From CAIVAT01 sp037131145 (GTDB lineage Bacteria; Bacteroidota; Bacteroidia; Bacteroidales; FEN-979), in assembly GCA_037131145.1 (NCBI GenBank), contig JBAXRP010000160.1, forward strand, positions 1 to 10,378: a stretch of 10,378 nucleotides of DNA. The letters are read 5' to 3'. Each line of letters opens with the position of its first letter. Within the stretch, counting starts at the first letter, position 1. Shown here in pieces: positions 8,101 to 10,378 of the stretch. Under the pieces are notes generated by a model. That model saw only the letters and a list, made by a program, of their open reading frames with translations, did not search any database and was not told where the DNA came from. The translations under genes were made by a program, and so were the position numbers.

Positions 8101-10271
8101 AGTCTGTGAGCGGTTGTAGCGGTAGCTGAGAATTTTACGTTACCGGAAATGGATGCCGTAGCGGTAGTTGCCAGCGTTAGGGTTATTGCATTAATTGCAT
8201 TGAAATTCAATGAACAACCGGTTGGAATATATAAATCCGGTCCCGCCGCGCCGGTGATTGTGAGTGTTACCGTTGATGAGCTTTGCAGATTAATATTCGT
8301 ATTGTTTGCCATGACAAACCTTGTAACTGACTCTGTTGGAACTCCGACAATAGTTTTTGTGGTTCCGTCATTGAACTGAAGGATGTCTCCTGCCATTGGG
8401 GCAGATCTTACGGGCGACCAGTTTCCCGGCGTTGTCCAGCTTCCGTTATTGGCGCCCTGCCAGGTATAGGCGGTTGAGGCTGATCCTGTGGTGGTGGCGC
8501 TTGCCGAGGGGATAACAGGCGCTGAGTAATAGTTATAGGTTTCATCATTTGCTCCATCCCAGGCAAAAGGAAAAATGGTAAAAGAATATTGTGTTCCCGG
8601 CGATAATCCTACAATAGTTTTATTCAATATTGAACCCGGCGTTACAATGGCTGCAACAAGTCCGTCGCCCAGCGGACTGCCTTCGGTATAACCGGTTGCA
8701 TCTGCGGGAATTCCTGATGGCGCTACCGCTCCGGTTTTGAGCAGGATTAAATAACCGCCCGCTCCGGTTGAAACCGCGCTCCAGGAAAGATTAATACTGG
8801 TATTGCTTCCGGCAACCGCAGTAAATCCAGTAACATGTGAAGTTGGTTCATTGGAAAGGGTGAAGAACGACGCTTCGCCAGTGAGAGACGTTCCAATGAT
8901 ATTACTGGCATAAGCCTTGAAATAAATTTTTGTCTGAACAGGAAGAAGGTTCCGTAGATGAGAAAAAACGCCGGTTGCAACGCCGCCTTCGGCGAGTTTG
9001 TTATCCGTTATCGTAACTCCCGGCATTGTATTCCACAAAGTGCCTCTTTCAGAAATGATAGCTCCGCCGTCGCTAATTATTGTTCCGCCAAGAATGGCTG
9101 AATTGTTATTGACCGCTGAAACAGTTGGCAGGTTGATAAAAGGAGCTGTGGCAACAATTGGCGTTGACACACTGTTTGGATTAAGATTGGCAGTGGAAGT
9201 AAGATATTTGGTTGAACTTCCCGACCCATTATACTCGTAAACCCTGAACCAGTAAGGCGTATTGCTTGTCAATCCGGTAACTGCAACGGAATTTCCATTT
9301 CCGTTGTAAACTACCTGTTCGCCGGTTCCTCCGTAAACGGCGGCGGCTGTTGGATCTGAGCCATCAACGGGATTGGTAAAACTATTGCTTTTATTGATGA
9401 TGACGATACGTTTTGCGCCGTTGCCATTAGTCCAGGTTGTAGTCATACCGGTAGCCGTTACCGCGCTGAAACTTATATCGTGCGCCTGAATAGTTGGTGG
9501 AAAAACAGCTCCGGAAGCAGTAATATCAGCCCATGTAAGTCCGATACGGATTCCGTCAATCCTTAGCGCCGCAGCATTGGTTGCAGAACCTTGTCTTAGC
9601 GCAATCAAGCCAATGTTCAAGGCGTCTGTTTGAGTGTTGTCAATATAGGCGAGAGTAGGAGTTCCAGGTTCCGCAGCGCCAATTGCAGGATTTATAAAAA
9701 GCGATACATCATCGTCGGAGGTAGTTCCGGCATTGAACTGGTACTTCAACACGATAAGATAAGTTGTATTCAAATTGTACGTAAAACCGGTATATGCAAT
9801 GGTTGCCGCTGTGGTTGATGATTTCGACAAACCAAAGGCAATGCTGCTTGTTACGGCGTCTTTTTTGATCCACACACGTCCTTTGAAAATATTCCCGGTT
9901 ATAGGCGACTCAACAAAATGGAGAAAGTAATCTCCAACAGTTTGCGCCGATGTTACGGAAACAAGGAATCCGGCATAGACCGCGCCGGTTGTCTGAGTCG
10001 TAAAAGTGTTGTTTACGTCTTGTCCGGTTGTTGCCATATCTGCGGCATTCCCGATATCGGAAGAGAGGTAGCCCGCATAGATCAGACCTGCTGGTGAAAC
10101 CAAAATCGGATTTGTTGTAGTGGTTCCGGTTTGTGTCCATCCGTTAGCCGTTAAAGCTGTTCCGGCAACATAATCGAAGTTTTCGTTCAATAATAACTGT
10201 CCGAAACCGATTCCGTGAAATCCCAGTATAAAAGCCACTGAAATGATTGTCAAAAGCGTAAACTTCTTCAT
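4914..10271 (-). CDS. Giant modular T9SS-secreted cell-surface protein (FN3, solenoid, PKD-like repeats)
   Basis: 1785 residues, starting ATG with MKKF and a signal peptide (1-24, cleavage likely at GFG/Q). Domains in order: a lectin/LamG-like beta-sandwich (about 26-252); FN3-type domains at about 256-372, 376-472 and 474-596; a solenoid-like region (about 601-1085) opening TWQGANNGSWTTPGNWSP and rich in short Asn/Thr/Ser-Gly strands; another FN3-like domain (1097-1192, with TYHFRIIGTN); five PKD-like units (1194-1539 and 1540-1628); and a degenerate Ig-like unit (1629-1696). It ends in a T9SS type A sorting domain (about 1697-1785) with FPIPNNGTFNI, NGIYSVVI and a final KIVRKMVVNN. By family knowledge such proteins cross the outer membrane by the Por/Spr machinery and are attached to the surface or released. 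No catalytic motif was seen, so adhesion or a matrix role is the best inference. First gene of a co-directional trio. No Shine-Dalgarno-like site stands out, as usual in this phylum. Confidence 0.92.
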   Translation of the reverse strand: MKKFTLLTIISVAFILGFHGIGFGQLLLNENFDYVAGTALTANGWTQTGTTTTNPILVSPAGLIYAGYLSSDIGNAADMATTGQDVNNTFTTQTTGAVYAGFLVSVTSAQTVGDYFLHFVESPITGNIFKGRVWIKKDAVTSSIAFGLSKSSTTAATIAYTGFTYNLNTTYLIVLKYQFNAGTTSDDDVSLFINPAIGAAEPGTPTLAYIDNTQTDALNIGLIALRQGSATNAAALRIDGIRIGLTWADITASGAVFPPTIQAHDISFSAVTATGMTTTWTNGNGAKRIVIINKSNSFTNPVDGSDPTAAAVYGGTGEQVVYNGNGNSVAVTGLTSNTPYWFRVYEYNGSGSSTKYLTSTANLNPNSVSTPIVATAPFINLPTVSAVNNNSAILGGTIISDGGAIISERGTLWNTMPGVTITDNKLAEGGVATGVFSHLRNLLPVQTKIYFKAYASNIIGTSLTGEASFFTLSNEPTSHVTGFTAVAGSNTSINLSWSAVSTGAGGYLILLKTGAVAPSGIPADATGYTEGSPLGDGLVAAIVTPGSILNKTIVGLSPGTQYSFTIFPFAWDGANDETYNYYSAPVIPSASATTTGSASTAYTWQGANNGSWTTPGNWSPVRSAPMAGDILQFNDGTTKTIVGVPTESVTRFVMANNTNINLQSSSTVTLTITGAAGPDLYIPTGCSLNFNAINAITLTLATTATASISGNVKFSATATTAHRLTAVDPGAVTFNSGSIFTAGAFFSGNPFGASFINSVVFAAGSTYLQQAGSNPFGAGQPGSVVVFQQGSLFKVTANLTPSFSGRTYANFEMDATGITLSPTGTVPVSVDNLTITNGTFNFNMTGPASGLHQINGNISVQSGAFLNFAPTATSTVSFAGGIPQYISIAGTLAMNANTTFEIANGSSVILNSPLTLNGNLELTDGLLITGNNNLTLSAASSISGTPSASAMVVATGNGQLIKLLPTGFTGSLLFPVGDNTGIAEYSPVTLNFISGTLATGSKIGINLVNAKYLPDPNNVNYLNRYWNISSTGITGFNCDASFQYLPADVNGTETQIFAMQVVPTPFTDFGLVNAGLHQVNIGGITAFGTFTGSQPRPVVQTTAATGIGATIATLTGTVIANYLSTAVSFEYGLTTGYGTVVQASPTTVNGGGTNTALANIAGLTQNTTYHFRIIGTNIQGTSYGNDLTFTTTCPAPSAGGVITGPSSVCPNGTGYVYTAAAIPNATTYNWSLPAGASITLGTGTNTITVSYSSTAVSGMITVYGESVCGNGAPSPGFSVTVNPLPIPVISGAGTVCINSLGNVYTTAAGMSGYTWTVLGGNITGGSATNSITVSWLATGSQNVSVSYTNGNGCTAASPTIYPVTVTPLPTPTISGPAVVCANAVGIVYTTETGMTNYNWAVSIGGTIIAGAGTNAITVLWPYPGQRSVNVVYTTPIGCTALIPTVYNVTINPAAVPIIGSSNTPCINSANNQYITNTGMSNYSWNISNGGIITSGTGTNTINVTWNAIGAQWVSVSFTNTYGCATVTPTVYNLFVNPPPNAAGAVTGTSPVCAGTTGVIFSCPEILNATSYFWTLPAGASIAGGAGTNIITVDFGTAAVSGIITVAGSNECGLGNVSPGFSMTVNPIPATPVATAAGAALTSSSPFGNQWYFEGVAIQNATGQTYLATITGYYWCVVTLNGCSSAISNKVHIVIIGVEENKSQEARIFPIPNNGTFNIAINGLPQDKITISVFNAIGSKIYEKQDIPVGGDFEMRLDLGTVPNGIYSVVILRNDGKIVRKMVVNN
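5184..6692 (-). repeat. Tandem PKD-like domain array, five units plus one degenerate
   Basis: Unit coding segments are about 6417-6692, 6165-6416, 5910-6164, 5655-5909, 5388-5654 and 5184-5387, each 84-92 residues except the last (about 68). Units 1 to 5 share an early Cys, a Y.W core, a G.GTN.I.V strand and a late Cys, and most end in a V.P-type linker such as TVNPLP. Units 1 and 5 resemble each other (LPAGASI, SPGFS.TVNP); units 2 to 4 form a second subtype (TGM..Y.W, then P..Y..TVNP). Unit 6 is a different Ig-like fold with NQWYFEGVAI and GYYWCVVTLNGCS. Such arrays act as spacers or adhesion modules on surface proteins. Confidence 0.82.
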
Positions 10272-10340
10272 AATTCTGGTTTTTATTATTTCAAATGATA
10301 AACAAAAGTCCGGGTAATATTCTGCAATTAGTATTTGGAA

Positions 10341-10378
10341 CCTTGAACCTTGAACCTTGAACCTTGAACCTTGAACCT
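10341..10378. repeat. Perfect heptamer tandem array, at least 5.4 copies, cut by the window end
   Basis: CCTTGAA is repeated without error from 10341 and ends in a partial CCT at the last base, so its true length is unknown. The six bases before it (TTGGAA) look like a decayed copy. It lies 69 bp upstream of the surface-protein ATG. The remaining 10272-10340 is AT-rich leader or promoter sequence with no open gene. Confidence 0.9.

Noticed and set aside
10292..10310. Possible Bacteroidota promoter -7 box (TAnnTTTG) upstream of the surface-protein gene
   Set aside because: On the minus strand GACTTTTG (10303-10310) misses one consensus base and TATCATTTG (10292-10300) has one base too many. 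Neither has a TTG at the expected -33 spacing, so no promoter is called.
10341..10378. CRISPR-like repeat array
   Set aside because: Units are 7 bp with no spacers; it is a simple tandem repeat.

Overview
The window looks like a stretch of chromosome from a Bacteroidota bacterium. The evidence is a large secreted protein ending in a type IX secretion (T9SS) type A sorting domain, a PD40/TolB-like propeller protein of a kind common in that phylum, a TMTC-like membrane protein with TPRs, and REP-like GGCTTTAGCC palindromes between genes. Order and species cannot be read from the sequence. No rRNA, tRNA, CRISPR array or transposase was seen.

All three genes are on the minus strand, so transcription runs from high to low coordinates. 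First is a 1785-residue modular cell-surface protein (4914-10271): signal peptide, lectin-like sandwich, FN3-type domains, a beta-solenoid-like middle, five PKD-like repeats plus one degenerate unit, and a T9SS sorting domain. Less than 50 bases later comes an envelope protein joining a gluzincin-type metallopeptidase domain (HEYRH), a PD40/TolB-like propeller and a probable outer-membrane beta-barrel. Its reading frame is broken by what looks like a single missing base at 2296-2299, so its last ~140 residues lie in another frame (1876-2294). Last is a polytopic GT-C-type glycosyltransferase with C-terminal TPRs, resembling the TMTC O-mannosyltransferase family (24-1781).

The gaps between genes are short but structured. 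A two-part REP-like element (4795-4848) sits exactly over the 5' end of the metallopeptidase gene and makes its start uncertain. A related hairpin followed by a 10-bp direct repeat fills the gap at 1797-1875. A perfect heptamer tandem array (10341-10378) lies about 70 bp upstream of the surface-protein start and runs off the window edge.

The three products share an envelope theme: a T9SS-exported surface protein, an outer-membrane protease-like protein and a periplasm-facing glycosyltransferase. No functional link between them is shown by sequence. I see no clear new defence or mobile system. The most useful leads are the frameshift, the REP element over a start codon, the heptamer array in a promoter region, and the peptidase-propeller-barrel architecture.
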